Of a stretch of 35,218 nt of DNA, positions 13,638 through 22,031 are shown in pieces. The first letter of the stretch is position 1. Each line of letters begins with the position of its first letter. Both the position numbers and the translations under genes were made by a program. The notes under the pieces were generated by a model. The model had not been told where the DNA came from and did no database searches. It worked only from the letters and a program-made list of their open reading frames with translations. Source of the stretch: Lachnospiraceae bacterium MD329 (GTDB lineage: Bacteria > Bacillota > Clostridia > UBA1381); contig VIQV01000034.1 in assembly GCA_010206265.1 (NCBI GenBank), positions 1-35,218 of the forward strand, given 5' to 3'.

Positions 13638-14083
13638 TATATATTACATACACGGTTACATTCATAATTCTTATATTTTACTCCGTATTGGATTTAAAGT
13701 ATAAGGAGATTTCAGCGTGGCTATTGTATGCTGGGACAGCGGTTGTGTTGGCTCTTGGCATTGTATCAAGGGCTTTGCTGAATATAGATATTATTCAATA
13801 TATTATCATATCATCGGCAATCTACGGTGTTATATGTTTAATGGCAAGGATTTTGCAAAAATGGGTAGGGGAAGCCGATTTTGATGTGATATTTATGATA
13901 TATCTTGCAGTAGGTGCGCAGAATTTGATTATATTTTCATTTTCAGTATTTGCGGTCAGCGGATTGGTATATGCGTGGCTTGTTATGCGGAAATCAGGCA
14001 GGGATAAACGGATACCGCTTATTCCTGTTCTGACAGCCGCGTATGCTATGACTATAATTCTGGGAGGCGGTGCATATTGGTAA
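13634..14083 (+). CDS. Prepilin peptidase A24 family (TadV-like), copy 1
   Basis: A 149-residue membrane protein with five or six hydrophobic segments. The first catalytic aspartate lies in SVLDLKYKEISAW (the xDxxxxxIPxW-type motif). The second lies in VGEADFDVIF (the GxHyD position). It starts at ATG 13634, overlapping the previous stop as ATGA. It is the size of TadV/CpaA enzymes without a methylase domain. It would remove the leader of the pilin and pseudopilins at the cytoplasmic face. A second A24 enzyme lies at 17379. Confidence 0.8.
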   Translation: MIYITYTVTFIILIFYSVLDLKYKEISAWLLYAGTAVVLALGIVSRALLNIDIIQYIIISSAIYGVICLMARILQKWVGEADFDVIFMIYLAVGAQNLIIFSFSVFAVSGLVYAWLVMRKSGRDKRIPLIPVLTAAYAMTIILGGGAYW

Positions 14084-14550
14084 AGATTAAAGAAAAGCTA
14101 TCTGAAAAGAAAAATGGCAGCGGTTTAGTATTAGTTATGATACTTGTGTTTTTCCTTATAACCTTTATTGTAACGGTAGGCGAATTTTACAGAGTTCATA
14201 TTATGCAGCAGGAAATAGAAACGCATTTGCAGAGAACGGTAAACTGTGCTGTTGAATACGCTATGGGCGATTCATACAGACAGGATAAGATAGTAAACTT
14301 AAATGTAGGGCTTGCAAAAAATAAGTTCTATAAATTTCTCGGTGATGATATGGGCTTAGACAGCTATAACCGAAAATATATGGATGGGAAGTTTATATAC
14401 AGGCTGAATTTCACCAGTGTAAACGGTACGAGCAATCCGGCTGTGTTTACGGTAAAGGGGTATGCGTCGGCAAGGAGTTTGTTCTCGTTTTTAATCGGAG
14501 AAATTGAGATACCGTTTAATATTTCATCAACTAATTTTAGGCTTGATTAA
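14077..14550 (+). CDS. TadE/TadG-like pseudopilin
   Basis: A 157-residue protein with a basic N-terminus (KIKEKLSEKKNG), one hydrophobic helix (LVLVMILVFFLITFIVTVGE) and an extracytoplasmic domain (YRVHIMQQEIETHLQRTVNC). The length and topology match TadE/TadG proteins, although there is no glutamate at +5 after the G of KKNG. It starts with TTG overlapping the previous gene's stop, so translation is coupled. It is the last gene of the first Tad run; a 183-base gap with a promoter follows. Confidence 0.6.
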   Translation: MVKIKEKLSEKKNGSGLVLVMILVFFLITFIVTVGEFYRVHIMQQEIETHLQRTVNCAVEYAMGDSYRQDKIVNLNVGLAKNKFYKFLGDDMGLDSYNRKYMDGKFIYRLNFTSVNGTSNPAVFTVKGYASARSLFSFLIGEIEIPFNISSTNFRLD

Positions 14551-14654
14551 AAAAACGGAAGAATAATTAAAAAAAAGTTTTACCTTAAAAATAACGAAAA
14601 ACCGCTTAGGTATGCGATTGTATTTTTACGGAAGTACATTTTTGTAAATAGTTC

Positions 14655-14683
14655 TTGACTTTGGTATTCAGCACTGATATAAA
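14655..14683 (+). promoter_or_regulatory. Sigma-A-type promoter for the secreted-protein genes
   Basis: TTGACT (14655-14660) and TATAAA (14678-14683) with a 17-base spacer, about 50 bases before the ATG at 14734. It suggests the secreted proteins can be expressed separately from the Tad operon. Confidence 0.75.
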
Positions 14684-14733
14684 TAGAATACAAGCTTGTA
14701 ATACATATATTAAAAAGACAGGAGGAAAAGACT

Positions 14734-15588
14734 ATGAAAAGGATTTTAACTTTATTATTGACAACTATAATGCTTGCGACTTTAGGTACAAGCTATGTAG
14801 TGGCAGAAGAGATACCGGATATTACGGTAACGCTTGACGGTGAAAAAATAGAATTCCCCGATGCAAAGCCGTATATTTGGAAAGATAGAACGCTCGTTCC
14901 TATACGCTTTGTCAGTGAAGCAATGGGCGCTGATGTATCGTGGAACGGCGGCGAACAGGAAGTAACCATTGTTAAGGACAGGGATACGATAATCACACAC
15001 ATTCTTTCATCAAAGGCAACATTAAACGGAGTGTTATATACATTTGATGTTCCTGCAATGATAAAAGGAGATAGAACCTTTGTTCCTTTGAGGTTTGTCG
15101 CTGAAATGCTAAACTGTGATGTGAAATGGGACGAGAATACATACACAGTAACCATTACCTCTCCGTCCGAACCTGTGGCATTTCCCAAACCTGAATTGAC
15201 AGTACATTTTCCTGAACACGAATTTGAGGGCAAGCTGTTTTGGATTACAATGGATAATGTCAGAGATTATTCCGATTGTAATAACTATCAATTCAAGATA
15301 GATTTCACCAATCCTGCGGAATTCAATGTAATTGACATCAATATGGGTGCAATACTTGGCTGGGAAACTCATAATATCAATTCGTGGAGAAGTGCAAAGA
15401 AGAATGGTGATGAGATATTCAGTGTCAGCTCAAAGTATTACACTACACTTGAAAATAAAGAAAAGCTTGAATTAAAGGACGGAATGCCTATGGAATTTAC
15501 GCTTAGTGTAAAGCGTTTGTGTAGTGGTGAAGTGAAAGAATATCACTATACAGAGACCTTTAAGTGTCCGTATCCTGCAAAGCAGTAG
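14734..15588 (+). CDS. Secreted copper-amine-oxidase N-domain protein
   Basis: A 284-residue exported protein. Signal peptide MKRILTLLLTTIMLATLGTS, cleaved probably before EEIPDI. It is followed by two halves of the Cu-amine-oxidase N-terminal domain: RTLVPIRFVSEAMGADVSWN at about residues 50-70 and RTFVPLRFVAEMLNCDVKWD at about 113-133. A C-terminal domain of about 130 residues (LFWITMDNVRDYSDCNNY onward) is not recognised. No amine-oxidase catalytic domain is present; in Clostridia this fold is a common structural module on surface proteins. AGGAGGAAAAGACT precedes the ATG. Between two pilus gene groups, it may be a pilus-associated surface protein. Confidence 0.85.
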   Translation: MKRILTLLLTTIMLATLGTSYVVAEEIPDITVTLDGEKIEFPDAKPYIWKDRTLVPIRFVSEAMGADVSWNGGEQEVTIVKDRDTIITHILSSKATLNGVLYTFDVPAMIKGDRTFVPLRFVAEMLNCDVKWDENTYTVTITSPSEPVAFPKPELTVHFPEHEFEGKLFWITMDNVRDYSDCNNYQFKIDFTNPAEFNVIDINMGAILGWETHNINSWRSAKKNGDEIFSVSSKYYTTLENKEKLELKDGMPMEFTLSVKRLCSGEVKEYHYTETFKCPYPAKQ

Positions 15589-15600
15589 GAGGTATGATAA

Positions 15601-17379
15601 ATGAATATACGAAAAACTTTAACGGTTGTCGCAATGACAGCCGTTTTTCTATGCTCAATTTCTGTAAGTGCCGATGTGTGCAAAGAATATGCCACTGATG
15701 ATTACAGAGACCAACCCGTTTGGAATCAATATGGAGAGGTGGGGGCAAAACCCATAGCAAAATTTAGAATTATCCGCTCAAGAAATGGTGAAGTAAAGGA
15801 TATACTTGAAAGTTATTCGGATAATGATTTGTATTCTGATTTCCCTGCTATGCAATGTTATGTCGGTGATACCATTACTTTTGAGGATTTGAGTAGCCCG
15901 ACAGACGGGAGCGGAATAAAAACGTGGGATTTTCAGTATTACGGCACTTTAGGCGATAGTTATCAAGAATATAATTATAACATATTGGAATCTGCAAGAT
16001 TTGAACTGACAGAGCCGGGTGAAACGGCATTTTTCCTGTGTGTTAAAAGTAATTTGCCTGTGAAAGTAGGCTCGCTCGATCCTTGGTCGGACAACGGGAA
16101 TCATCAAGCCATTGGCAAAAACAAATGGTTTCCAAACGGTATGTATTGGTACTTCGCAACAGCGCGGGTTATTGTAAATGCCGCGCCGGAGGCAAAGGTT
16201 AATTTGAAGTATTGGGATGTTCCGAATAATAAAGTGTTTTATGAAGAACAACGTAATCTTGGCGAAATGCTTGGAGATAATATCATCAAGACAAATATCC
16301 ATATAACCGATTGGGAAGGCTATGAATACAGCGGTTGGAATGTTCAGACTGAGGACGGAGATATTCAATACACGGGTGATGTGCGGGATGTAGATATTGA
16401 ACTTGCCCCGTGGGTTCCTGTCAAAAATCTGAATGTTGAATATTATCCGTATGTAGATACCGAGCTTAGAGTGAGGTACTGGGATAGTGAAGCAGGACGC
16501 ATAATGAGTGAGGAAACTGTACAGGGAGAGCAGGTAGTACGTGATAAGAAAACCACCATTTCATATACTCCGCAGGATGTTGAAGGCTATGATTATGGCG
16601 GCTGGAGCGTGCAACTGCCCGACAGCAGTATAGAGGGTACAGGCGAAGAAAAGCCTGTTGTTGTAGGTCTTGATGGGACTTATCCGATTAAATATCTGAA
16701 TATAAAGTGCTATCCAAAAGACGGAACGAAACCTCCGCCGTCAACAGGCGGAAGTACGGGCGGTAGTGATGATATTATAAAGCCGTCAGGAGAATGTGAC
16801 GGAGAGATAGAATGGACTGAAACAGATTCGCATAGGGTACGCAACGGCTCATACAGCGATGGCACTCCCAGATACAGAACATGTTATCATATCTTTACAT
16901 ACAGAGCGACATTGAGCGCGGATGCGACAGTTACGCCATCAACCTTTAAATCAGGATATGGTTTTGAAACAAAGGTTAATTATAGCGTAAAAACAAAGCT
17001 CGTCGACAATGACGGAGATTATTGTTCAAGCTGGGGCAATAGCCGAAGCGCCATAAAGAAGGTTAAAGACCCGACAAAAGCAACGGTATATATTCCGTGG
17101 AGTATGACAAACAGGCTCGGCACTCAGTCAAAGTCAATCGCTATGGAGAAAAGCGGAAAAAGTTTTCAGTTGCCGAAAAGTCCTGTATCAGAAACAGGCG
17201 CAAGAAAGATATATACAGATGTTTCGCTTGCAGGGACAAAGGAAGAGCCTGTAAACCATAGCTTTGAGATATATATTTCGGGCGGAGGTGTAGGAAGTAT
17301 TGAATTCTGTAAAAAGTTATCTAAGACTATCACTATAAACGGCGATATGTTTGAGGATGACTTCAGCGGTGCAGACTAA
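15601..17379 (+). CDS. Large secreted protein with PKD-like domain and duplicated repeats
   Basis: A 592-residue exported protein. Signal peptide MNIRKTLTVVAMTAVFLCSI, cleaved near VSADV. Residues ~75-130 carry GDTITFEDLSSPTDGSGIKT, a PKD-like core. Two ~85-residue repeats follow, each starting KYWD or RYWD, containing GYEYSGWNVQ or GYDYGGWSVQ, and ending with YYP or CYP. Then comes a PPSTGGSTGGS linker and a C-terminal strand-rich domain of about 180 residues. No LPXTG sorting signal, SLH domain or transmembrane anchor is seen, so it may attach through the pilus. Its place before a prepilin peptidase and the T4SS suggests a surface adhesin or tip component. Confidence 0.65.
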   Translation: MNIRKTLTVVAMTAVFLCSISVSADVCKEYATDDYRDQPVWNQYGEVGAKPIAKFRIIRSRNGEVKDILESYSDNDLYSDFPAMQCYVGDTITFEDLSSPTDGSGIKTWDFQYYGTLGDSYQEYNYNILESARFELTEPGETAFFLCVKSNLPVKVGSLDPWSDNGNHQAIGKNKWFPNGMYWYFATARVIVNAAPEAKVNLKYWDVPNNKVFYEEQRNLGEMLGDNIIKTNIHITDWEGYEYSGWNVQTEDGDIQYTGDVRDVDIELAPWVPVKNLNVEYYPYVDTELRVRYWDSEAGRIMSEETVQGEQVVRDKKTTISYTPQDVEGYDYGGWSVQLPDSSIEGTGEEKPVVVGLDGTYPIKYLNIKCYPKDGTKPPPSTGGSTGGSDDIIKPSGECDGEIEWTETDSHRVRNGSYSDGTPRYRTCYHIFTYRATLSADATVTPSTFKSGYGFETKVNYSVKTKLVDNDGDYCSSWGNSRSAIKKVKDPTKATVYIPWSMTNRLGTQSKSIAMEKSGKSFQLPKSPVSETGARKIYTDVSLAGTKEEPVNHSFEIYISGGGVGSIEFCKKLSKTITINGDMFEDDFSGAD

Positions 17380-17765
17380 TGATATTTTTACTGCTGCTTA
17401 TATATGCGGCATACACTGACTATACCAGACGGCAGATAGCGAATAGCGCTATAATAGGTATATGTGCTGTATCATTTTTTAGTGCAACACCTGCTGTTGA
17501 GAAGATGATGGGATTGTTTCTCTTAACACTCCCATCTTTTTTTGTTGCCTTAAAATATGAAAGGCTCAAAGGAGGTGATGTCAAATTTCTGGCGGCTGTA
17601 TGTGTTTATCTTGGGATATATAACCTTGCATTAGCTCTTATTCCTGCAACAGTAACGGCGGTTGTATATGGATATGTAAGGAAAGAGAAAAGCGTACCGC
17701 TTGCCTTTGTATTCTGTATTGGATACATCATTTTTCAAGCCGTAATATTTTTGAGAGGAGGTTAG
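17379..17765 (+). CDS. Prepilin peptidase A24 family, copy 2
   Basis: A 128-residue membrane protein. YAAYTDYTRRQIANSAI holds the first catalytic aspartate and RLKGGDVKFLAAV the second (GGD, with Lys at the first Gly of GxGD). Hydrophobic segments surround both. It starts within the stop codon of the large secreted protein (TAATG). It differs strongly from copy 1 at 13634, so it may process a different substrate or have been acquired separately. Confidence 0.8.
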   Translation: MIFLLLLIYAAYTDYTRRQIANSAIIGICAVSFFSATPAVEKMMGLFLLTLPSFFVALKYERLKGGDVKFLAAVCVYLGIYNLALALIPATVTAVVYGYVRKEKSVPLAFVFCIGYIIFQAVIFLRGG

Positions 17766-17768
17766 CGG

Positions 17769-18128
17769 ATGAAGCTAAAACTTAAAAGAATACTAAAAAA
17801 CACTGTTCCGCTTGTCATTTATCTTGTCTTTTGCTTTGCTGTAAACGCATACGCAGAGGATATGTGGGAGGCTGCAAACCGTATTATTATTGACGTATAT
17901 AACAGAATTGCAGGAATAAGCACGGTACTTGCAGCGCTTATGACAACGGTATGTGTTGTCGGAATGAAGCTGTCAAATAATCAGCAGAAAGTAGACCAGA
18001 GCGTGGATTGGTTAAAACGCATTTGGATTGCATGGGCTATCATAAATGGTATTGGCGCATTCCTTGCCTATGTTCGCCCGCTTTTAAGCGGATTAGCTAG
18101 TATTGACGGTGCGGTCGGCACAATATAG
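17769..18128 (+). CDS. Small membrane protein, VirB2-like pilin candidate
   Basis: A 119-residue protein with a signal-like N-terminus (VPLVIYLVFCFAVNAYA, cleavage expected before EDM), then two hydrophobic stretches: AGISTVLAALMTTVCVVGMK and an IAWAIINGIGAFLAYV segment. A short double-helix protein directly before VirB6 fits the VirB2/TrbC position. The family is not recognised by name. GGAGG sits just upstream. If VirB2-like, it would be the conjugation channel pilin, separate from the Flp-type pilin. Confidence 0.5.
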   Translation: MKLKLKRILKNTVPLVIYLVFCFAVNAYAEDMWEAANRIIIDVYNRIAGISTVLAALMTTVCVVGMKLSNNQQKVDQSVDWLKRIWIAWAIINGIGAFLAYVRPLLSGLASIDGAVGTI

Positions 18129-18172
18129 TCTGTTTATGAATGAATTAGAATATATGAAGGGAGGTGTTGCCA

Positions 18173-20014
18173 TTGCTGGAACCAATAATGAAAGGCTTGA
18201 TTGAGTGGATATATGAAATGGTAGTCAGCATTATGGAATATGCCGCAAAGGAATTAGTCGGTGTCATGAGTATGGATATGACCTACTTTGAAAAGACAGC
18301 GCCCGTTATCAAGGATATTACAAATATTATTCTTGCTCTCGGCTGGGGGCTTTTAATAGCAAATATGGTGTTCCAGTCTATAAAGGTGATGATGTCCGGC
18401 GCAGGCTTTGAAAGTGAAGACCCTAAGCATATATTTTGTCGAACATTTGTGTTTTCATTTTTACTGCTTGCGTCAAGACAGATTTGCAATATGGCTATGG
18501 GTATAACGGGCAGAGTTATTGAGCTTTTGCAGATACCGTCCGAGTTAAGTCTTGCCATACCTGACCAAAGTATGTTTAATATCGGCTCAAATGTAAAATG
18601 GCTGATTGTAATTGTTGTAGGATTTATTCTAATTTTTCAGTATATTAAGCTATTGTTTGAGATAGGAGAACGGTATGTTGTAACTTCTGTTTTAACATTC
18701 TTTGCTCCGCTTGCGTTTTCAATGGGCGGCAGTAAGAACACAAACGATATTTTCAAGGGCTGGTGCAGAATGTATGGCTCTATGATGGTAATGATGATCA
18801 TGAATATCGTGTTTTTAAAGCTTATTCTTTCCGCAATGGGAAATGTAACAAGCGGGAGTGTCTTGATATGGCTTGTATTTGTTGTGGCGCTAACGAAAGT
18901 TGCAAGAAAAATTGACAGTCATATCGGGAAAATAGGCTTAAATCCGGCGCAGACAGGCAATGCAATGGGAAGTAGACTTCCGGGTATGATGACAATGGTA
19001 GCTGTGCGTACTATGGCGTCAACTATCGGCAGGAATATATCTGCAAACAAGGATACGGGCAGAAATTCATCATCAAGAGGAAATAACCATAGATCGTATG
19101 GACGGTATAATACAAGCGGAGAACGGAATAACAGCAGTAACAATACCGAGCATACTACGGCAGGCGCAGGAATGTCGGGCAGTTCTCCGTCAACAGTGAA
19201 TACGTCAGCAGGTGGAAATGGAACAACAGCTCAGCAGTCTGTAAATCAGTTGCAGTCAAATCAGAATAATCAATCTGCATTAAACCAAAAGCCTCAAAAC
19301 GGGTGGAAACCGCGAAAGACTGATAAATATGGAATTTCATATATAGAAGGTGATGAACGGTATGCTAAATTCCCGAACGGTAATCCGGAAGCACACGCGG
19401 CAAGGTACGGTAAACCGAATCCTGCTGGTGGTATCAATAGAGAAACATCAAGTCATACGAGTGATTTTGATGCAGAAAGGAGCGGTTTGTCAGGTGCAGG
19501 GACAAAGAACAGACCGCCTATTGCGCGGAATCCCGCAGGCAGCGGAATACATAATGCCGGTGGTATAAATACAGAGCATAATTCGAGTTCTGCAAATGGG
19601 ACAGTGAATGTACAGCAATCATCAGGAAATCCGCAGACCAATATATCTCAGGGCGGAAGTACAGACAGGAGCAGAAGTACATCGCATAGTACGGATAATA
19701 TCCAAAACGGCGGTCAAACCGTAAATAATGCGGGCGGTCAGACAAGTTCTGTTGTAAATACGCAGAAAAGCAATATGACAGGTGGTGTCAATAACAATTC
19801 ACATACGGACAATATGAGCCGACAGCAGACCGTCAATAATCATAGGCAGATAAATCACGAATATAAAAATGGAAGATATAACCCGGCGGCGGTCAATAAA
19901 AAACAGGACAGGACGCTTTACAAAAAGCAGACGACCATAAAAAAGATTGACTCTACCAGTGAAATGAAATTACGAAAGAAACGGGGCGGTGATAATGGCA
20001 GAACAAAAAAATAA
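18173..20014 (+). CDS. virB6: VirB6/TrbL-like channel protein with very long hydrophilic tail
   Basis: About 613 residues. TTG 18173 lies six bases after AAGGGAGGTG; GTG 18164 and TTG 18167 overlap that site. Residues 1-260 hold about six or seven membrane helices (LALGWGLLIANMVFQSIK, WLIVIVVGFILIFQYIKLL, MMVMMIMNIVFLKLILS) and YVVTSVLTFFAPLAFSMGGS, typical of VirB6/TrbL inner-membrane channel proteins. The remaining ~350 residues are low-complexity, rich in Asn, Ser, Gly and Gln, and end with a Lys/Arg-rich stretch. VirB6 helps form the DNA-transfer channel. The next gene starts inside its end. Confidence 0.8.
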   Translation: MLEPIMKGLIEWIYEMVVSIMEYAAKELVGVMSMDMTYFEKTAPVIKDITNIILALGWGLLIANMVFQSIKVMMSGAGFESEDPKHIFCRTFVFSFLLLASRQICNMAMGITGRVIELLQIPSELSLAIPDQSMFNIGSNVKWLIVIVVGFILIFQYIKLLFEIGERYVVTSVLTFFAPLAFSMGGSKNTNDIFKGWCRMYGSMMVMMIMNIVFLKLILSAMGNVTSGSVLIWLVFVVALTKVARKIDSHIGKIGLNPAQTGNAMGSRLPGMMTMVAVRTMASTIGRNISANKDTGRNSSSRGNNHRSYGRYNTSGERNNSSNNTEHTTAGAGMSGSSPSTVNTSAGGNGTTAQQSVNQLQSNQNNQSALNQKPQNGWKPRKTDKYGISYIEGDERYAKFPNGNPEAHAARYGKPNPAGGINRETSSHTSDFDAERSGLSGAGTKNRPPIARNPAGSGIHNAGGINTEHNSSSANGTVNVQQSSGNPQTNISQGGSTDRSRSTSHSTDNIQNGGQTVNNAGGQTSSVVNTQKSNMTGGVNNNSHTDNMSRQQTVNNHRQINHEYKNGRYNPAAVNKKQDRTLYKKQTTIKKIDSTSEMKLRKKRGGDNGRTKK

Positions 20015-20957
20015 CGCAGTAGCTACGGCGGGTAATATTGCAAACAAACTGCATGGCACAGCACAGCTTGTACGCGGTGCTGCCACGGCGGATTTTCTCG
20101 CGGTCATAAGAGGTGCAACGAAGGTCTTATCGCCTAAAGTTATAACGGGGATTATAGCTGTGATAATGCTTATTGTTATGCTCCCGATTTTAGTTATATT
20201 TTCACTTCCGCAGGTAATTTTTAATTGGGGAAGTCTTAAAGATATCGAGCTTATGACAAGACACGAACATGCAAATTATCTTATGTCCTGTTATGATGAC
20301 GCCAATTTGAGTGAAGAGGATAAGCTGTGGCTCATATCCATTGACGCGGTAAAGAATAAGCAGGATATAATGAATATGTCACAAAGCACTATTTCATCTG
20401 ATGCAATGCAGAATAAAACTCCTGATGAAGTAATGAATGAAATGGGTTTTGACGAAAACCAAAAGAATTGGGTAACGCTTATGGTAAATACCGTAAAAAG
20501 CGGACAGGCAAGCGGAGATATAAACCTGCCGCCGTCAATGGGCGGAACGAATAACGGAATACCGTCGGAGGCATACAATGACGCAACATTCGCAAAGCTT
20601 ATAAACGAGGCGGAGAAATATCTCGGTTATCCGTATGTGTTCGGCGGTTCGTCGCCGTCAACAAGCTTTGACTGTTCAGGTTTTGTATGCTGGGTATATA
20701 CGCATAGCGGAGTACATAATCTGCCGAGAACAACGGCGCAGGGGATATATAACCAGTGTACGAGAGTATCGGCAAGTGAGGCAAAGCCCGGTGATTTGGT
20801 GTTCTTTCAAGGGACATATAACGCAGGCGAAACGGTAACTCATATAGGAATTTTTGTCGGCAACAATAGAATGTTGCACTGTGGCTCCCCTATTCAGTAC
20901 ACATCAATAGACACAAACTACTGGCGCAGTCATTTCTATGCTTATGGGCGTTTGTGA
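19995..20957 (+). CDS. Membrane-anchored NlpC/P60 peptidoglycan hydrolase
   Basis: About 320 residues from ATG 19995 (GGGCGGTGAT upstream), overlapping the VirB6 end. A membrane helix at about residues 50-75 (ITGIIAVIMLIVMLPILVIF) is followed by an uncharacterised helical region with DANLSEEDKLWLISIDAV. The C-terminal NlpC/P60 domain starts LINEAEKYLGYPYVFGG. The catalytic cysteine is C227 in FDCSGFV and the histidine H283 in VTHIGIFVG. It is a D,L-endopeptidase that would locally open the wall for the conjugation channel, equivalent to the P60 half of CwlT. No lysozyme domain was recognised in the middle region. Confidence 0.88.
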   Translation: MAEQKNNAVATAGNIANKLHGTAQLVRGAATADFLAVIRGATKVLSPKVITGIIAVIMLIVMLPILVIFSLPQVIFNWGSLKDIELMTRHEHANYLMSCYDDANLSEEDKLWLISIDAVKNKQDIMNMSQSTISSDAMQNKTPDEVMNEMGFDENQKNWVTLMVNTVKSGQASGDINLPPSMGGTNNGIPSEAYNDATFAKLINEAEKYLGYPYVFGGSSPSTSFDCSGFVCWVYTHSGVHNLPRTTAQGIYNQCTRVSASEAKPGDLVFFQGTYNAGETVTHIGIFVGNNRMLHCGSPIQYTSIDTNYWRSHFYAYGRL

Positions 20958-20979
20958 TTTTAGGAAGGAGGAGATTTTA

Positions 20980-21276
20980 TTGAACGATTTTTTAATTCCC
21001 TCTAATTTTGAGGATAGTGGCAAGATAATGGGATTTTTCTCTACGCGTAATGTTGTGGAGGCGGTTATATTGGCATTGCCGTTTGCATTTATCATATTCA
21101 AGTTATGTCCGCTTGGTCTTACTTGGAAGGTTGTTTTATCTTCCGTATTTGTAATACCAGTGGGCGGTTTTGCGCTTATGGGAATACGTGACGATCCGCT
21201 GAGTATCTTTGTCCGTACTTGGTGGCAATGGCGGAAGAACAGAAGAATATTGGAATATCGAGGTGAGATTACTTGA
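20980..21276 (+). CDS. prgI: PrgI-family (VirB3-like) protein
   Basis: A 98-residue membrane protein starting at TTG 20980, just after GGAAGGAGGAG; the longer ORF from ATG 20938 lies inside the hydrolase gene. Two hydrophobic helices (VVEAVILALPFAFIIFKL and VVLSSVFVIPVGGFALMG) are followed by the PrgI-type tail DDPLSIFVRTWWQWRKNRR. PrgI proteins correspond to VirB3 and work with VirB4; here the VirB4 N-terminal gene starts within its stop codon. Confidence 0.85.
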   Translation: MNDFLIPSNFEDSGKIMGFFSTRNVVEAVILALPFAFIIFKLCPLGLTWKVVLSSVFVIPVGGFALMGIRDDPLSIFVRTWWQWRKNRRILEYRGEIT

Positions 21277-21944
21277 ATTTAAAAGATATATTTTCAAAAA
21301 ATAAGGCGCAGGATATTGAATACTATGAGGACAGCACGCAAAAATGGTTGCCTATAAAGGAATTTAGAGATGGCATTATTGTGATGAAAGACGGGCGGTA
21401 TGTAAAGGTTATAGAGATTTTGCCTGTTAATTTTTATTTGAAATCAGAAACAGAACAGCAAAATATAATCTACTACTACGCGAGTTATTTGAAGATTGCG
21501 CCTGATAATATGCAGATACGGGTATTGACGCAGAAAGCGGATATATCAACATATCTTGACCGTCTGGGCGGTTTCCTTGAAACAGAGAATAACGATGAAT
21601 GCAGGAATATGATAGCTGATGAAATGAATTTTGTAGAACGGTTATCATACAATGTGGCAGTAAAAAAACGTTTCTTTATTGCGTTTGACTTTACTCCAAA
21701 GGGTTTTGACAGAGCATATACCTTTGAGGATGCTAAACGCTATCTGGAGAATGAGGAGTACAAGGCAAGGCGGTATCTGTCACAGTGCGGTATGGAAGTG
21801 CTTGAAGTATCAGATGACGCATTCTTAACTGACTTGTTCTTTGCAATGATAAATAAACAGACATCAAAGGCTATGAAACCGGGACAAATCAGCGGTATGT
21901 ATGATGAAATACAGGATATGGACAGTAATTTTTACGGAGGATAA
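21273..21944 (+). CDS. VirB4 N-terminal-domain protein (separate polypeptide)
   Basis: A 223-residue soluble protein corresponding to the N-terminal domain of VirB4/TraE ATPases: QKWLPIKEFRDGIIVMKDGR, then KVIEILPVNFYLKSETEQQN, then RRYLSQCGMEVLEV. There is no P-loop. In clostridial conjugation loci this domain is often a separate gene directly followed by the ATPase gene. Here the ATPase begins 4.6 kb downstream at 26537, after a cargo block. It starts with TTG overlapping the PrgI stop (ACTTGA). Confidence 0.8.
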   Translation: MNLKDIFSKNKAQDIEYYEDSTQKWLPIKEFRDGIIVMKDGRYVKVIEILPVNFYLKSETEQQNIIYYYASYLKIAPDNMQIRVLTQKADISTYLDRLGGFLETENNDECRNMIADEMNFVERLSYNVAVKKRFFIAFDFTPKGFDRAYTFEDAKRYLENEEYKARRYLSQCGMEVLEVSDDAFLTDLFFAMINKQTSKAMKPGQISGMYDEIQDMDSNFYGG

Positions 21945-21947
21945 GGT

Positions 21948-21983
21948 ATGAAATATTTACTGAGGATATACATACCACCATAG
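21948..21983 (+). other. 11-codon stub ORF at the start of the cargo block
   Basis: ACGGAGGATAAGGT is a strong ribosome site, but the frame behind it encodes only MKYLLRIYIPP before TAG. It lies where the VirB4 ATPase start would be expected after the N-terminal-domain gene. It is probably the scar of an interrupted gene at the left edge of the inserted block. Confidence 0.45.
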
Positions 21984-22031
21984 CAGGACAAGTGTAGAAT
22001 ATACAAAATATTTATAGAAAGGAATAAAACA

